Shown piece after piece: positions 51,606 to 60,692 of a DNA stretch of 62,949 bases. The position numbers and the translations under genes are program-made. The notes beneath the pieces were generated by a model. The model ran no database searches and had not been told where the DNA came from. It saw only the letters and a program-made list of their open reading frames with translations. Source of the stretch: Ruminococcus flavefaciens (GTDB taxonomy: Bacteria; Bacillota; Clostridia; Oscillospirales; Ruminococcaceae); NCBI GenBank assembly GCA_002371825.1, contig DFHF01000063.1, positions 1 through 62,949 of the forward strand. The letters run 5' to 3'. Numbering within the stretch: position 1 is the stretch's first letter; each line of letters opens with the position of its first letter.

Positions 51606-52052
51606 ATGTTGGTGTTTCAAGAGATATTCTTGGCATTTTTAGTTGTACTTTTGATTGTGGCAATTTTAATAAAAGTCTTATATTCAAATGCAACTTTTAG
51701 CATTGAAGATTATGATTATGATTATGAAAAATATAAAGATGCTTTAGAATCAGCAAAAGCAGTTAATGCTTTAAGCACTTTTGCGATTATTGCTCTGTCT
51801 ATTTTAATATTTATAGTGTTGTTTTTTATATATATCAACGTGAGCAATGAAAAGGAGGATAAAAAGAAAAAAGAAAAAACGATAACCTGTCTGAACTGCG
51901 GAAATATCATCCCATATAAATGCTCATTCTGTCCTAAATGCGGAAAGGCGATAAATAACGGAGCTGTACCGGGATACTGCGAGAAATGCGGAACGGTTCT
52001 CGGAAAGGATTCAGCTTTTTGCCGTATGTGCGGTAATCCGATTAAAAAGTGA
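51606..52052 (+). CDS. Two-helix membrane protein with double zinc ribbon
   Basis: This 148-residue protein has two hydrophobic segments (FLAFLVVLLIVAILIKVLY; TFAIIALSILIFIVLFFIYI), an acidic loop with DYDYDYEKY between them, a Lys-rich stretch and two C-terminal zinc ribbons (CLNCGNIIPYKCSFCPKCG; CEKCGTVLGKDSAFCRMCG, each with four Cys). TTGGAGG lies 8 bases before the start. Function is unknown. The adjacent divergent XRE regulator is its likely controller. Confidence 0.85.
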   Translation: MLVFQEIFLAFLVVLLIVAILIKVLYSNATFSIEDYDYDYEKYKDALESAKAVNALSTFAIIALSILIFIVLFFIYINVSNEKEDKKKKEKTITCLNCGNIIPYKCSFCPKCGKAINNGAVPGYCEKCGTVLGKDSAFCRMCGNPIKK

Positions 52053-52085
52053 ATATAAAGCATTAAGAAAATTTTCCTCAATCTC

Positions 52086-52114
52086 TTGCAATTTCCTGAA
52101 GGGTGTGTTATAAT
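52086..52114 (+). promoter_or_regulatory. Promoter for fba
   Basis: TTGCAA (52086-52091), 17-base spacer, TATAAT (52109-52114). Confidence 0.8.
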
Positions 52115-52169
52115 ATTAACGATAGGGTTATAATCCCTGTAAATGAAATTCTCAGGAGGAATTTAGATT

Positions 52170-53033
52170 ATGTTAACTTCAGCTACCGAAATGCTCCAGA
52201 AAGCAAGAGCAGGCAAATACGCAGTAGGCCAGTTCAACATCAACAACCTTGAGTGGACAAAGGCTATCCTTCTCACAGCTCAGGAGCTCAACAGCCCTGT
52301 TATCCTCGGTGTTTCCGAAGGCGCAGGCAAGTATATGACAGGCTTCGAGACAGTTGCAGCTATGGTTGCAGCTATGGACAAGTCTCTCGGAATCACAGTT
52401 CCTGTTGCTCTCCACCTCGATCACGGCTCATATGAGGGCTGCTACAAGTGCATCAAGGCTGGCTTTACTTCAATCATGTTCGACGGTTCACACTTCCCCA
52501 TCGACGAGAACGTTGCAAAGACAACAGAGCTCGTAAACGTTGCTCACGGTCTTGGCCTTTCAATCGAGGCTGAGGTTGGCGCTATCGGCGGCGAAGAGGA
52601 CGGAGTTATCGGTAAGGGCGAGTGCGCTGATCCCGACGAGTGCAAGCAGATCGCTGATCTCGGCGTAGACTTCCTTGCTGCTGGTATCGGCAACATCCAC
52701 GGTGTATATCCTGCAAACTGGGAGGGACTCAGCTTTGAGACTCTCGAGGCTATCAACAAGAAGGTTGGCGATATGCCTCTCGTACTCCACGGCGGCACAG
52801 GTATCCCTGACGATATGATCACAAAGGCAATCTCTCTCGGCGTTGCAAAGATCAACGTTAACACAGAGTGCCAGCTGGTATTCGCAGAGGCTACAAGAAA
52901 GTACATTGAGGCTGGCAAGGATCAGCAGGGTAAGGGCTTCGATCCCAGAAAGCTTCTTGCTCCCGGATTTGAGGCTATCAAGGCTAAGGTCAAGGAGAAG
53001 ATGGAACTCTTCGGAAGCGTTAACAAGGCTTGA
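52170..53033 (+). CDS. fba: Class II fructose-1,6-bisphosphate aldolase
   Basis: This 287-residue zinc aldolase has GQFNINNLEWTKAIL, PVALHLDHGSYEGCYKC (zinc His and catalytic Asp), SIEAEVGAIGGEEDG, and PLVLHGGTGIPDD with the phosphate-binding Gly-rich loop. It cleaves fructose-1,6-bisphosphate in glycolysis. Codon use is strongly biased, as for highly expressed genes. CAGGAGG lies about 10 bases before the start. Confidence 0.96.
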   Translation: MLTSATEMLQKARAGKYAVGQFNINNLEWTKAILLTAQELNSPVILGVSEGAGKYMTGFETVAAMVAAMDKSLGITVPVALHLDHGSYEGCYKCIKAGFTSIMFDGSHFPIDENVAKTTELVNVAHGLGLSIEAEVGAIGGEEDGVIGKGECADPDECKQIADLGVDFLAAGIGNIHGVYPANWEGLSFETLEAINKKVGDMPLVLHGGTGIPDDMITKAISLGVAKINVNTECQLVFAEATRKYIEAGKDQQGKGFDPRKLLAPGFEAIKAKVKEKMELFGSVNKA

Positions 53034-53065
53034 TCGCATAGTTCCTACATATTATAATAGTATAG

Positions 53066-53094
53066 AGGGTGCCTTTTCTGAGGCACCCTTTTTG
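53066..53094 (+). terminator. Terminator after fba
   Basis: AGGGTGCCT/AGGCACCCT (53066-53074 and 53081-53089) with a 6-base loop, followed by T residues. Confidence 0.9.
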
Positions 53095-53138
53095 TCTGGC
53101 AGCGAAGTCCGGCATTTTACGAAATTGTCAATAAACCC

Positions 53139-53167
53139 TTGACAAATCGTGTTTTTTCAGTTATTAT
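53139..53167 (+). promoter_or_regulatory. Promoter for the first GH9 gene
   Basis: TTGACA (53139-53144), 17-base spacer, TATTAT (53162-53167). A CATGGC/GCCGTG hairpin lies in the leader. Confidence 0.75.
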
Positions 53168-53227
53168 TAAGGTGTATAGGCATGGCATAAGGCCGTGTCG
53201 GATAATACTAAGAGAGGGGTATTAATT

Positions 53228-55708
53228 ATGAATCACAAGAAAATCGTTGCTGCAGTCTCATCACTTGCTATGGCTGCAGGAATGGCGGGATATCTCCCTG
53301 CCGCAAAGACTGCCGCTCCTGTAACAGCTGTTGCAGCTGAGAGCAGTTACAACTATGCTGAGGCTCTTCAGAAGTCAATGTTCTTCTATGAGGTACAGCA
53401 GTCCGGAAGACTCCCTGACTGGAACGCAGTTCAGTGGAGAGGCGACTCCATGATGAAGGAAGACGGTACAAGTGCTGATATTGTTGAGGGCGGCTGGTAC
53501 GATGCCGGTGACCACTTCAAGTTCACACTTACAAATGCTTATACCGCTTCAGTTCTTGCATGGGGAATGATTGAGTACAAGGATGCTGTAAAGAAGGCAG
53601 GACTCTATGACCTTTACATGGACAACCTTAAGTTCGGTCTCGATTATATCTCAAGATGTGACCTCGGCGATGAAGTTATCGGTACTATCGGTGAGGACGG
53701 CTTTGACCACAAGTGGTGGGGCAGCCCTGAGGTATATATCAGAAAATGGAAGATAATGGGCAGCGGCGGCGTTGAGGAAAGACCGTATGATACTATCAAG
53801 TGTACAACTGTTACAGGATACATGGCTGCTGCACTTGCTGAGGGCTCTATGCTCCTCAAGGACGAGGATCCTACACTTGCAGCTGCATACCTCAAGCAGG
53901 CAAAGAGCCTTTTTGAGCGTGCAGATAAGGTAAGAAGCGATGACGGACAGGGCGTTCAGAAGGGCTTCTATAATGTTCAGCAGCACGGAGATGTTACAGA
54001 CTATATCGATGAGCTTATGTATGCCGCTAACTGGCTCTACAGAGCTACAGGCGATAAGTCCTATCTTGACAAGTGCAAGAACGAGTATATCCCTGAGTAT
54101 CCTCTTGAGAGCCAGTCTACAGAAAAGAAGTACACATGGGGCTTCTGCTGGGATGACTCTTCACAGGCAGCTGCTCTCCTCTATGCTCAGAACACAGGTG
54201 ATCCTGAGTGGGCAGCTCATGTTAAAAAGCATTTATATTACTGGATGGGCAAGGGCGATAACGTTACTATCAAGAAGTTCGCTGAGGCCATCACTCCCAA
54301 GGGACTTTCATGGCTCTTCCAGTGGGGCTGTCTCCGTCACTCAACAACAACAGCATGGCTGGCAAAGCTGGCTTCTGATACTATTTTAAAGGACGATTCT
54401 TCTGCTGCAGAAATAGATAAATGGGCTGACAAGCAGATGGATTACTGCTTCGGCGATAACGAAATGGGCATAAGCTATGTACTTGGAATGGGCGATAAGA
54501 ACCCGACTGCTATCCACCACAGAGGTGCTTCCGGTATACATGATGACCATTGGAATGAACTCGGAACCACTCCAAAGGCTTCAGCCGGCGGAGAGTCATG
54601 GCAGACTGAGTATGCTCATACTCTCTACGGCGCACTTATCGGCGGTCCTGATAAGGAAGGAAATTACGGCAGCTACACAGTTTCCGACTACCAGTACACT
54701 GAGGTCGCTATTGACTACAATGCTGGTTATACCGCAGCTCTCTGCGCTATGATCGACGATTTCGGCGGCAAGCCCCTCGATAACTTCCCGCCTACAGAGA
54801 CTCCCAAGTGGGCTGAGTGGGAGGTAGCAGCAGTTCTCAACGGACAGCCTGCTGACAGCTATACAGAAGTTAAGGCATGGGCAATGAACCATACTGCATG
54901 GCCTACAAGAGTTGCAAAGAATGTTAAGTTCCGTTACTTCTTCGATGTATCTGAGCTCTTCGCAGCTAATATGACCATCGATCAGGTCAAGATAGAGGCA
55001 AAGTCACAGCAGTATAAAGAGGGCGAGGCAGGCTTCGGCCATGCTGAAGGACCGTTCAAGTATGAGGGAGATCCTACAGGAAATACCTACTACGCTGATA
55101 TCGTATTCGATGACGGAAGAGCTATAATGCCTACCGGTCAGAGCGAGCACAGAGACGAAGTACAGTTCCGTATCTCTATCCCGGATGCTATCGACGGAAA
55201 GTCCACTAAGGGTGCATGGGATGTAAGCAATGACTGGTCTTACCTTGGCGGTCTGGCTACGGCTTCTGATCTTAAGAAGGAAGACTCACTCAACGAGCAT
55301 ATTACAATGTATGTAAATGATGTACTTGTATGGGGCGAGGAGCCTGACGGCACAAAGCCTACAAAGTCCGATTATACATTTACAAGAAACGGCGGATCAA
55401 CTCCTGATCCCCAGCCTGTAACTGATACTACAACAAAGGCTACAGATCCTGATCCTACAGATATCTTGTGGGGCGATGCTGATCTGGATGGTTCAGTAAA
55501 GATGAACGATGCTGTTCTTATCAGCCAGTCTATCGCAAACGGAGATCTCTATGGTCTTGAAGGCAGCGATAAATCTCACCTTACAGAAAAGGGTGCGAAG
55601 AATGCTGACTGCTATGATCCGGGTTCACTTGTAACTCCTATGGACGCTCTCGCTATCCAGAAATATCTGCTTAAGATGCAGACTTTGCCTGAGTATCCTG
55701 AAAAATAA
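53228..55708 (+). CDS. GH9 endoglucanase with CBM3c-type module and dockerin
   Basis: This 826-residue secreted enzyme has a signal peptide (to about residue 38), a GH9 (alpha/alpha)6 domain (about 40-530), a CBM3 module of the c type (about 550-690, ETPKWAEWEVAAVLNG ... DEVQFRISIPD), a Thr-rich linker and a dockerin (about 745-820). GH9 landmarks are GGWYDAGDHFKF (base Asp), PTAIHHRGASG and TEVAIDYNAGYT (acid Glu). This is a theme-B processive-type layout. The dockerin starts GDADLDGSVKMNDAVLI and has a longer, degenerate second loop (DCYDPGSLVTPMDALAI). ATG 53228 follows GAGAGGGG. Confidence 0.95.
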   Translation: MNHKKIVAAVSSLAMAAGMAGYLPAAKTAAPVTAVAAESSYNYAEALQKSMFFYEVQQSGRLPDWNAVQWRGDSMMKEDGTSADIVEGGWYDAGDHFKFTLTNAYTASVLAWGMIEYKDAVKKAGLYDLYMDNLKFGLDYISRCDLGDEVIGTIGEDGFDHKWWGSPEVYIRKWKIMGSGGVEERPYDTIKCTTVTGYMAAALAEGSMLLKDEDPTLAAAYLKQAKSLFERADKVRSDDGQGVQKGFYNVQQHGDVTDYIDELMYAANWLYRATGDKSYLDKCKNEYIPEYPLESQSTEKKYTWGFCWDDSSQAAALLYAQNTGDPEWAAHVKKHLYYWMGKGDNVTIKKFAEAITPKGLSWLFQWGCLRHSTTTAWLAKLASDTILKDDSSAAEIDKWADKQMDYCFGDNEMGISYVLGMGDKNPTAIHHRGASGIHDDHWNELGTTPKASAGGESWQTEYAHTLYGALIGGPDKEGNYGSYTVSDYQYTEVAIDYNAGYTAALCAMIDDFGGKPLDNFPPTETPKWAEWEVAAVLNGQPADSYTEVKAWAMNHTAWPTRVAKNVKFRYFFDVSELFAANMTIDQVKIEAKSQQYKEGEAGFGHAEGPFKYEGDPTGNTYYADIVFDDGRAIMPTGQSEHRDEVQFRISIPDAIDGKSTKGAWDVSNDWSYLGGLATASDLKKEDSLNEHITMYVNDVLVWGEEPDGTKPTKSDYTFTRNGGSTPDPQPVTDTTTKATDPDPTDILWGDADLDGSVKMNDAVLISQSIANGDLYGLEGSDKSHLTEKGAKNADCYDPGSLVTPMDALAIQKYLLKMQTLPEYPEK

Positions 55709-55738
55709 GGCTATATTTTAATCAATTCATATTTCAGA

Positions 55739-55772
55739 AATAAGAGGAGTGCCCGCTCCTCTTATTTTTTTT
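55739..55772 (+). terminator. Terminator after the first GH9 gene
   Basis: AATAAGAGGAG/CTCCTCTTATT (55739-55749 and 55756-55766) with a 6-base loop and a run of eight T. Confidence 0.92.
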
Positions 55773-55842
55773 GACTTTTTGTGGGATGTATACAAAAAGT
55801 GCGCCTTTTCATTAGAGAAATAAACGAATTTCCAAAAAGCTA

Positions 55843-55871
55843 TTTACTTTTTTTTCTGGATATAATATAAT
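55843..55871 (+). promoter_or_regulatory. Promoter for the second GH9 gene
   Basis: TTTACT (55843-55848), 17-base spacer, TATAAT (55866-55871); a second TATAAT overlaps at 55861-55866. Confidence 0.65.
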
Positions 55872-56012
55872 ATGATTGGTGAGAAACAGGTATAGTGCAG
55901 GTCTGAAAAGACGCCTGCTCATCAACGTAAAAACGGTATAACCGCAGTGTTTGCACTGGCATTGCGTTATAAGTACATTATATCTTTTATTTTATCAGGG
56001 AGGGTAAAAAAA

Positions 56013-59000
56013 ATGCACAAGAATTTCAAGAAAGCATTAACTGGAAGTCTCTTGTCAGCAGCTATGCTCGCAACAACAGTTTGCGGCGCAATCGCTCCTA
56101 TGAGCGCTTCTGCAGAGATCTCTCAGAAGGGTACAGAACAGCTCGGTGCTACGACCTTTGATGATAACATCGGTCTTCCTTGGCACACCTGCGAAACTAA
56201 CCCTGCAAAGCAGACATTCGATATCGTAGACGGTAAGTACGTTATGAAGATCATCTCCAATGGCCCGGGTGCCCAGGGTAGATGGGATCTTCAGTTCCGA
56301 CACAGAGGCCTCAACCTCGTGAGCGGTCACGAGTACTATGTACACGCTGAGATCACCTGCTCAGAGGACGGTTGGTTCTATACCAAGATCGGTAACTACT
56401 CCGGTAAGAAGGAGTACTGGAACAACGCCGGTGAAGGAAAGTGGGCTCCTGTTCCGGTAAAGGCTGGCCAGACATATACAATCGATACTACATTCATTGC
56501 TGGTTCAGAGCAGGATGCTATTGAAGACGGCCCTGCAGAGTGGGCTTTCCACTACGCTGACCACAAGAACTCCACAAGTGAGTGGGGAAATAAGGATACT
56601 GGTGTACCTGAGGGCGCAACTATCACATTTGATAATATGTCTCTCCAGGATATGTCCGGCACCGATGGTCCTAGCGGTAAGGACGAGTACGGTGCTATCA
56701 GACCTAAGTCAAACGTTCGTCTTAACCAGGTTGGTTACTTCACAAACCTCAGAAAGAGAGCTTCTTATACAACAGATGCTTCTGAGAAGCTTAAGTTCGA
56801 TGTTTGCGATAAGTCCGGCAAGGTAGTTTACAGCGGTACAGCTGCTGAGGTTATCTCCGGCGATACTGAGTCCGGTACACCTGCTGCTACTAAGGTAAAG
56901 GGCGACGGCGGAAAGATGATCGACAGATACAAGGATTCCGGTAAATACGTTCAGATCCTTGACTTCACTGATATCCCGGATACAGTTACTGGTGACGGAT
57001 TCTATATCTTAGTTCACGATACAGTTGGTGTTTCTGGTACACAGTACAGCATCTATGAGGGCGCATTCGATACAACTATCGAGGGCGACAAGGTAATGTG
57101 GGAGAACTGGAAGACTAAGGAGTCCTACCAGATGAACAAGTCACATCCGTTCTCAATCCAGAAGGATAAGGTTTACGGCGACCTCGTAAGAGATGCTGCT
57201 TCATACTACTATCAGAACCGTTCAGGTGTTCCGATCGAGGCTAAGTATATTAAGAACGGCGATGATCCTAAGCTTGCACACAGCCAGAAGGGTCATAACC
57301 CTGATACAGCTTATGTACAGCCTAAGTGGGTTAAGGCATACAACGGTGCTGAGTTCGACGGTGACACAGCTTATGAGATAACTGCTACAGGCGGTTGGTA
57401 CGATGCTGGTGACCACGGTAAGTACGTTGTTAACGGTGGTGTATCTGTATGGACACTCCAGAACCTCTATGAGATGTCTACAAAGATCGGTACTGGCAGC
57501 AAGTGGGATGACGGAAAGACAATGCTCATTCCTGAGGGATCAAACGGCGCTCCTGACCTCCTCGATGAGGCAAGAGTAGAGCTTGAGTGGTTCTTCGATA
57601 TGATCGTTGACTCCAAGGATCCTTACTGGGGCAAGGACGCTGGTCTTGTTTACCACAAGCTCCATGACTCCAAGTGGACAGGTCTTGCTATCTACGCTTG
57701 GGACTACGGCGATTTCAAAGACGGTATGGCTCGTATAGTTAAGCCTCCGACGTATGCTGCTACATTCAATACAATCGCTTGTGCTGCACAGGCTGCTCGT
57801 CTCTGGAAGGGCATCGATGATGAATTCGCTGATAAGTGTCTTGCAAACGCTAAGAAGTGCCTCGCTGCTGTTGAGAAGCTCAAGAGCGACTGGGATATTA
57901 AGGAAGGTTCACCTTTAGAGCAGGATAATGTTGGCGGCGATAACAAGAGAGGTAAAGATCCTCTGTTCGCTCCTCTTGATCAGGCTATCGGCGGTGGTCC
58001 TTACGGCGATACATATGTTGTTGATGACTACTACTGGGCACTCTGTGAGCTCTTCGCTACAACTGGCGATTCTGAGTATCTCACAAAGCTCAAGGAATAT
58101 GAGAATCCTAACGATAAAACAGGTGCAGATAAGGCTCTCAGCCTTACAGCTAACCTCGGCGGTGGTGAGAACAAGGGTTCATTCAGCTCCTTCAACTGGG
58201 GTTGTACATCCGGTCTCGGAACACTGTCACTCCTTCTGAACGAAGATAAGCTCTCTCCTGCTGAAGCTAAGACAGTTAGAGATTCAATCGTTAAGGTTGC
58301 TGACAAGTATGTAGAGTTCGAGGACAGCAATGGAATGGGTATTCCTTATAAGGGATCAACATTTACAGATCCGATCAACATTGGTCTCGACGAGAACGGT
58401 AAACCTATCGAGGTTACTGGTTATGAGTGGGGTTCAAACTCATTCGTAGCTAACAACGCTATCGTTATGGCTTACGCTCAGCTCATTACTGGTGAGCAGA
58501 AGTACATCGACGGTGCTTCTACAGCTATGGACTATATCTTCGGACGTAACGGTAATGACTTCTCTTATGTAACTGGTTACGGTGACACAGAGATGGGCAC
58601 AGTTCTTCAGTATCCTCACCACAGATTCTGGTCTGCTGGTATCGATCCTAAATTCCCGAAGGCTCCTAACGGAATCCTTTCTGGTGGTCCTGGTGCAGGT
58701 ATGCAGGATCCTTATGTAGGCGGTCTCGGATATAAGAGAGGCGCTGTTGCAAGCCAGAAGTGCTTCGTTGATAGTGCTGAAGCTTGGTCTGTAAACGAGA
58801 TCACAATCAACTGGAATGCTCCTCTCCTCTGGATGGCTTCTTACCTCGAGGATGTTGCACCTCAGGATCCTAGCAAGGTAACTCTTGGTAAAACTCCTGT
58901 TCCTCCTACATCTGAATTTGATCCTTCAAAGGGCTCAGGTGTATGGGGCGACGCTGACCAGGATAAGCAGGTTAAGATGAACGATGCTGTTCTTATCATG

Positions 59001-59198
59001 CAGTCTATCTCTAACGGAGATAAGTACGGTCTTGACGGTTCTGAGTCTACACACCTCACTGACCAGGGTCAGTACTGGGGCGACGTATACGAGCACAAGG
59101 ATCCCAACGGTTCTATCACTCCTCAGGATGCTCTTAGAATCCAGGAATTCCTCCTCAAGAAGTATACATCACTCGATCCTAAGGATTTCGTAAAGTAA
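56013..59198 (+). CDS. GH9 cellulase with N-terminal CBM4/9, Ig-like module and dockerin
   Basis: This 1061-residue secreted enzyme has a signal peptide (to about ASA, 34), a CBM4/9-type module (about 36-215, TTFDDNIGLPWHTC ... ITFDNMSLQD), an Ig-like CelD_N module (about 230-345, SNVRLNQVGYFTNLRKRA), a GH9 catalytic domain (about 365-950) and a dockerin (about 985-1055). GH9 markers are GGWYDAGDHGKYVVNGG, PHHRFWSAG and SVNEITINWNAPLLW (acid Glu). It is a theme-D-like (cellobiohydrolase/CbhA type) layout. The dockerin matches the first GH9 dockerin and has an insertion in the second loop (VYEHKDPNGSITPQDAL). ATG 56013 follows GGGAGG. Confidence 0.95.
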   Translation: MHKNFKKALTGSLLSAAMLATTVCGAIAPMSASAEISQKGTEQLGATTFDDNIGLPWHTCETNPAKQTFDIVDGKYVMKIISNGPGAQGRWDLQFRHRGLNLVSGHEYYVHAEITCSEDGWFYTKIGNYSGKKEYWNNAGEGKWAPVPVKAGQTYTIDTTFIAGSEQDAIEDGPAEWAFHYADHKNSTSEWGNKDTGVPEGATITFDNMSLQDMSGTDGPSGKDEYGAIRPKSNVRLNQVGYFTNLRKRASYTTDASEKLKFDVCDKSGKVVYSGTAAEVISGDTESGTPAATKVKGDGGKMIDRYKDSGKYVQILDFTDIPDTVTGDGFYILVHDTVGVSGTQYSIYEGAFDTTIEGDKVMWENWKTKESYQMNKSHPFSIQKDKVYGDLVRDAASYYYQNRSGVPIEAKYIKNGDDPKLAHSQKGHNPDTAYVQPKWVKAYNGAEFDGDTAYEITATGGWYDAGDHGKYVVNGGVSVWTLQNLYEMSTKIGTGSKWDDGKTMLIPEGSNGAPDLLDEARVELEWFFDMIVDSKDPYWGKDAGLVYHKLHDSKWTGLAIYAWDYGDFKDGMARIVKPPTYAATFNTIACAAQAARLWKGIDDEFADKCLANAKKCLAAVEKLKSDWDIKEGSPLEQDNVGGDNKRGKDPLFAPLDQAIGGGPYGDTYVVDDYYWALCELFATTGDSEYLTKLKEYENPNDKTGADKALSLTANLGGGENKGSFSSFNWGCTSGLGTLSLLLNEDKLSPAEAKTVRDSIVKVADKYVEFEDSNGMGIPYKGSTFTDPINIGLDENGKPIEVTGYEWGSNSFVANNAIVMAYAQLITGEQKYIDGASTAMDYIFGRNGNDFSYVTGYGDTEMGTVLQYPHHRFWSAGIDPKFPKAPNGILSGGPGAGMQDPYVGGLGYKRGAVASQKCFVDSAEAWSVNEITINWNAPLLWMASYLEDVAPQDPSKVTLGKTPVPPTSEFDPSKGSGVWGDADQDKQVKMNDAVLIMQSISNGDKYGLDGSESTHLTDQGQYWGDVYEHKDPNGSITPQDALRIQEFLLKKYTSLDPKDFVK

Positions 59199-59220
59199 TT
59201 CTTGGCTAATACAAAAACTA

Positions 59221-59246
59221 AGGGACGCTTCGGCGTCCCTTTTTTG
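59221..59246 (+). terminator. Terminator after the second GH9 gene
   Basis: AGGGACGC/GCGTCCCT (59221-59228 and 59233-59240) closed by a TTCG tetraloop, followed by T residues. Confidence 0.93.
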
Positions 59247-59288
59247 TACATCTATTCTTTTAATTGATAGATCCATAATTTATATTAT

Positions 59289-59322
59289 TGCAAAAAGAAA
59301 AACCGCTCAAATGAGCGGTTTT
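59289..59322 (-). terminator. Terminator after rplA
   Basis: AAACCGCT/AGCGGTTT core (59300-59307 and 59314-59321); a T-rich tract follows on the minus strand (complement of 59289-59301). It ends the ribosomal operon after rplA, without rplJ-rplL. Confidence 0.85.
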
Positions 59323-59340
59323 AAACTTTATTAAAGTCGA

Positions 59341-60036
59341 TCAAACACCATACTTAGCTGTAGCAACCGGAACTCCGGGGCCCATTGTTGATGTTACTGT
59401 GCAGCTCTTGAGGTAAGTACCCTTAGCTGCAGCAGGCTTAGCCTTAACGATAGCTTCCATAAGAACTGTGAAGTTTTCGTCGAGCTTAGCAGCACCGAAT
59501 GAAGCCTTGCCGATAGGGCAGTGGATGATGTTTGTCTTATCGAGACGGTACTCGATCTTACCAGCCTTAGCCTCTGTTACAGCCTTTGCAACATCGGGAG
59601 TAACTGTACCAGCCTTCGGGTTAGGCATAAGACCACGAGGTCCGAGAACCTTACCGAGACGACCAACAAGACCCATCATGTCAGGTGAAGCAACAACAAC
59701 GTCGAAGTCCATCCAGTTTTCCTTCATGATCTTGTCAACCATATCCATACCGCCAACATAGTCAGCGCCAGCAGACTGAGCTGCCTCGTACTTGTCTTCC
59801 TTACAGAAAACGAGAACCTTTACGTTCTTACCTGTTCCGTTAGGGAGAACAACAGCGCCTCTAACCTGCTGGTCAGCGTGTCTTGAGTCAACACCGAGGC
59901 GGATGTGAGCTTCAACTGTTTCGTCGAACTTAGCCTTTGCATTCTTGCAAACTAAGTCAAGAGCCTCTGCGGACTCATACTGCTTTGCATAATCAACAGC
60001 CTTAGCGCTGTCAACATATTTCTTGCCGTGTTTCAT
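59341..60036 (-). CDS. rplA: 50S ribosomal protein L1
   Basis: This 231-residue protein is a standard L1: MKHGKKYVDSAKAVDYAKQY at the start, HIRLGVDSRHADQQVRGAVVLPNGTGK, and ASPDMMGLVGRLGKVLGPRGLMPNPKAGTVT. It binds the L1 stalk of 23S rRNA and usually represses its own mRNA. The spacer upstream (60037-60160) contains a sequence like its rRNA site. AGGAGG lies before the start. Confidence 0.97.
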   Translation of the reverse strand: MKHGKKYVDSAKAVDYAKQYESAEALDLVCKNAKAKFDETVEAHIRLGVDSRHADQQVRGAVVLPNGTGKNVKVLVFCKEDKYEAAQSAGADYVGGMDMVDKIMKENWMDFDVVVASPDMMGLVGRLGKVLGPRGLMPNPKAGTVTPDVAKAVTEAKAGKIEYRLDKTNIIHCPIGKASFGAAKLDENFTVLMEAIVKAKPAAAKGTYLKSCTVTSTMGPGVPVATAKYGV

Positions 60037-60160
60037 TATATTTCCTCCTATTTAAGTGGTAATATCGGGATTATATTTTACCCGATTAGCGGAATTTTCC
60101 TCCCACCAATAGAACGCTGAACGGGAATAGCTCCCATATCATCATTCAATAAATTATAAA
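60037..60160 (-). promoter_or_regulatory. rplK-rplA spacer with a candidate L1-binding site
   Basis: On the minus strand the spacer contains GGTGGGAGG (60099-60107), the same string as the L1-stalk region of bacterial 23S rRNA (around E. coli 2100). It also has a GGGA/TCCC hairpin before it and an ATCGGG/CCCGAT hairpin after it. L1 is known to repress by binding mRNA mimics of its rRNA site, so autoregulation here is likely. No 23S alignment was run. Confidence 0.55.
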
Positions 60161-60586
60161 TTAGTCAACAACTACAACGCCCATAGAACGAGCTGTTCCG
60201 GCGATCATGCTCATAGCTGCTTCGAGAGAGCCAGCGTTGAGATCAGCCATCTTAGTCTCAGCGATCTTCTGGATCTGCTCCTTAGTGATGTTAGCGACCT
60301 TAGTCTTGTTAGGAACTCCTGAACCGCTTTCGATGTTGCAAGCCTTCTTGATAAGAACTGCAGCGGGGGGAGTCTTAGTGATGAAAGAGAATGAACGGTC
60401 AGCGTAAACTGTGATAACAACAGGGATTATCATACCGATATCGTTCTTAGTTCTCTCGTTGAATTCCTTTGTGAATGCCATGATATTAACGCCGTGCTGA
60501 CCGAGTGCCGGACCAACAGGCGGTGCAGGAGTAGCCTTTCCTGCTGCGATCTGAAGCTTAATGTAGCCAACTACTTTCTGTGCCAT
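60161..60586 (-). CDS. rplK: 50S ribosomal protein L11
   Basis: This 141-residue protein starts MAQKVVGYIKLQIAAGKATP and has APPVGPALGQHGVNIMAF, FITKTPPAAVLIKKA and IAGTARSMGVVV, all diagnostic of L11. It forms the GTPase-associated centre with 23S rRNA. ATG 60586 follows GGAGG; the longer frame to 60625 is not needed. Confidence 0.97.
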   Translation of the reverse strand: MAQKVVGYIKLQIAAGKATPAPPVGPALGQHGVNIMAFTKEFNERTKNDIGMIIPVVITVYADRSFSFITKTPPAAVLIKKACNIESGSGVPNKTKVANITKEQIQKIAETKMADLNAGSLEAAMSMIAGTARSMGVVVVD

Positions 60587-60692
60587 GTATTCGCACCTCC
60601 ATAAATGTGGTAAATGGCGAGGCAAGAATTATTTTACCTCTCCCACTGAAACCTCTCGGGTTTCTTTTGACCTTTGATTCTGATCCTGAAGA

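Larger units (their letters stand above)
55709..56012. other. 304-base intergenic region between the GH9 genes
   Basis: It holds the terminator at 55739-55772, the promoter at 55843-55871, and a leader of about 135 bases with hairpins GCAGG..CCTGC around a GAAA loop (about 55897-55918) and TATAAC..GTTATA enclosing CAGTG/CACTG (about 55937-55972). No riboswitch class was recognised. Confidence 0.65.

Noticed and set aside
55880..56012. Known riboswitch in the GH9 leader (cyclic di-GMP, glycine, cobalamin)
   Set aside because: None of the conserved core strings of these classes is visible; kept only as a structured leader.
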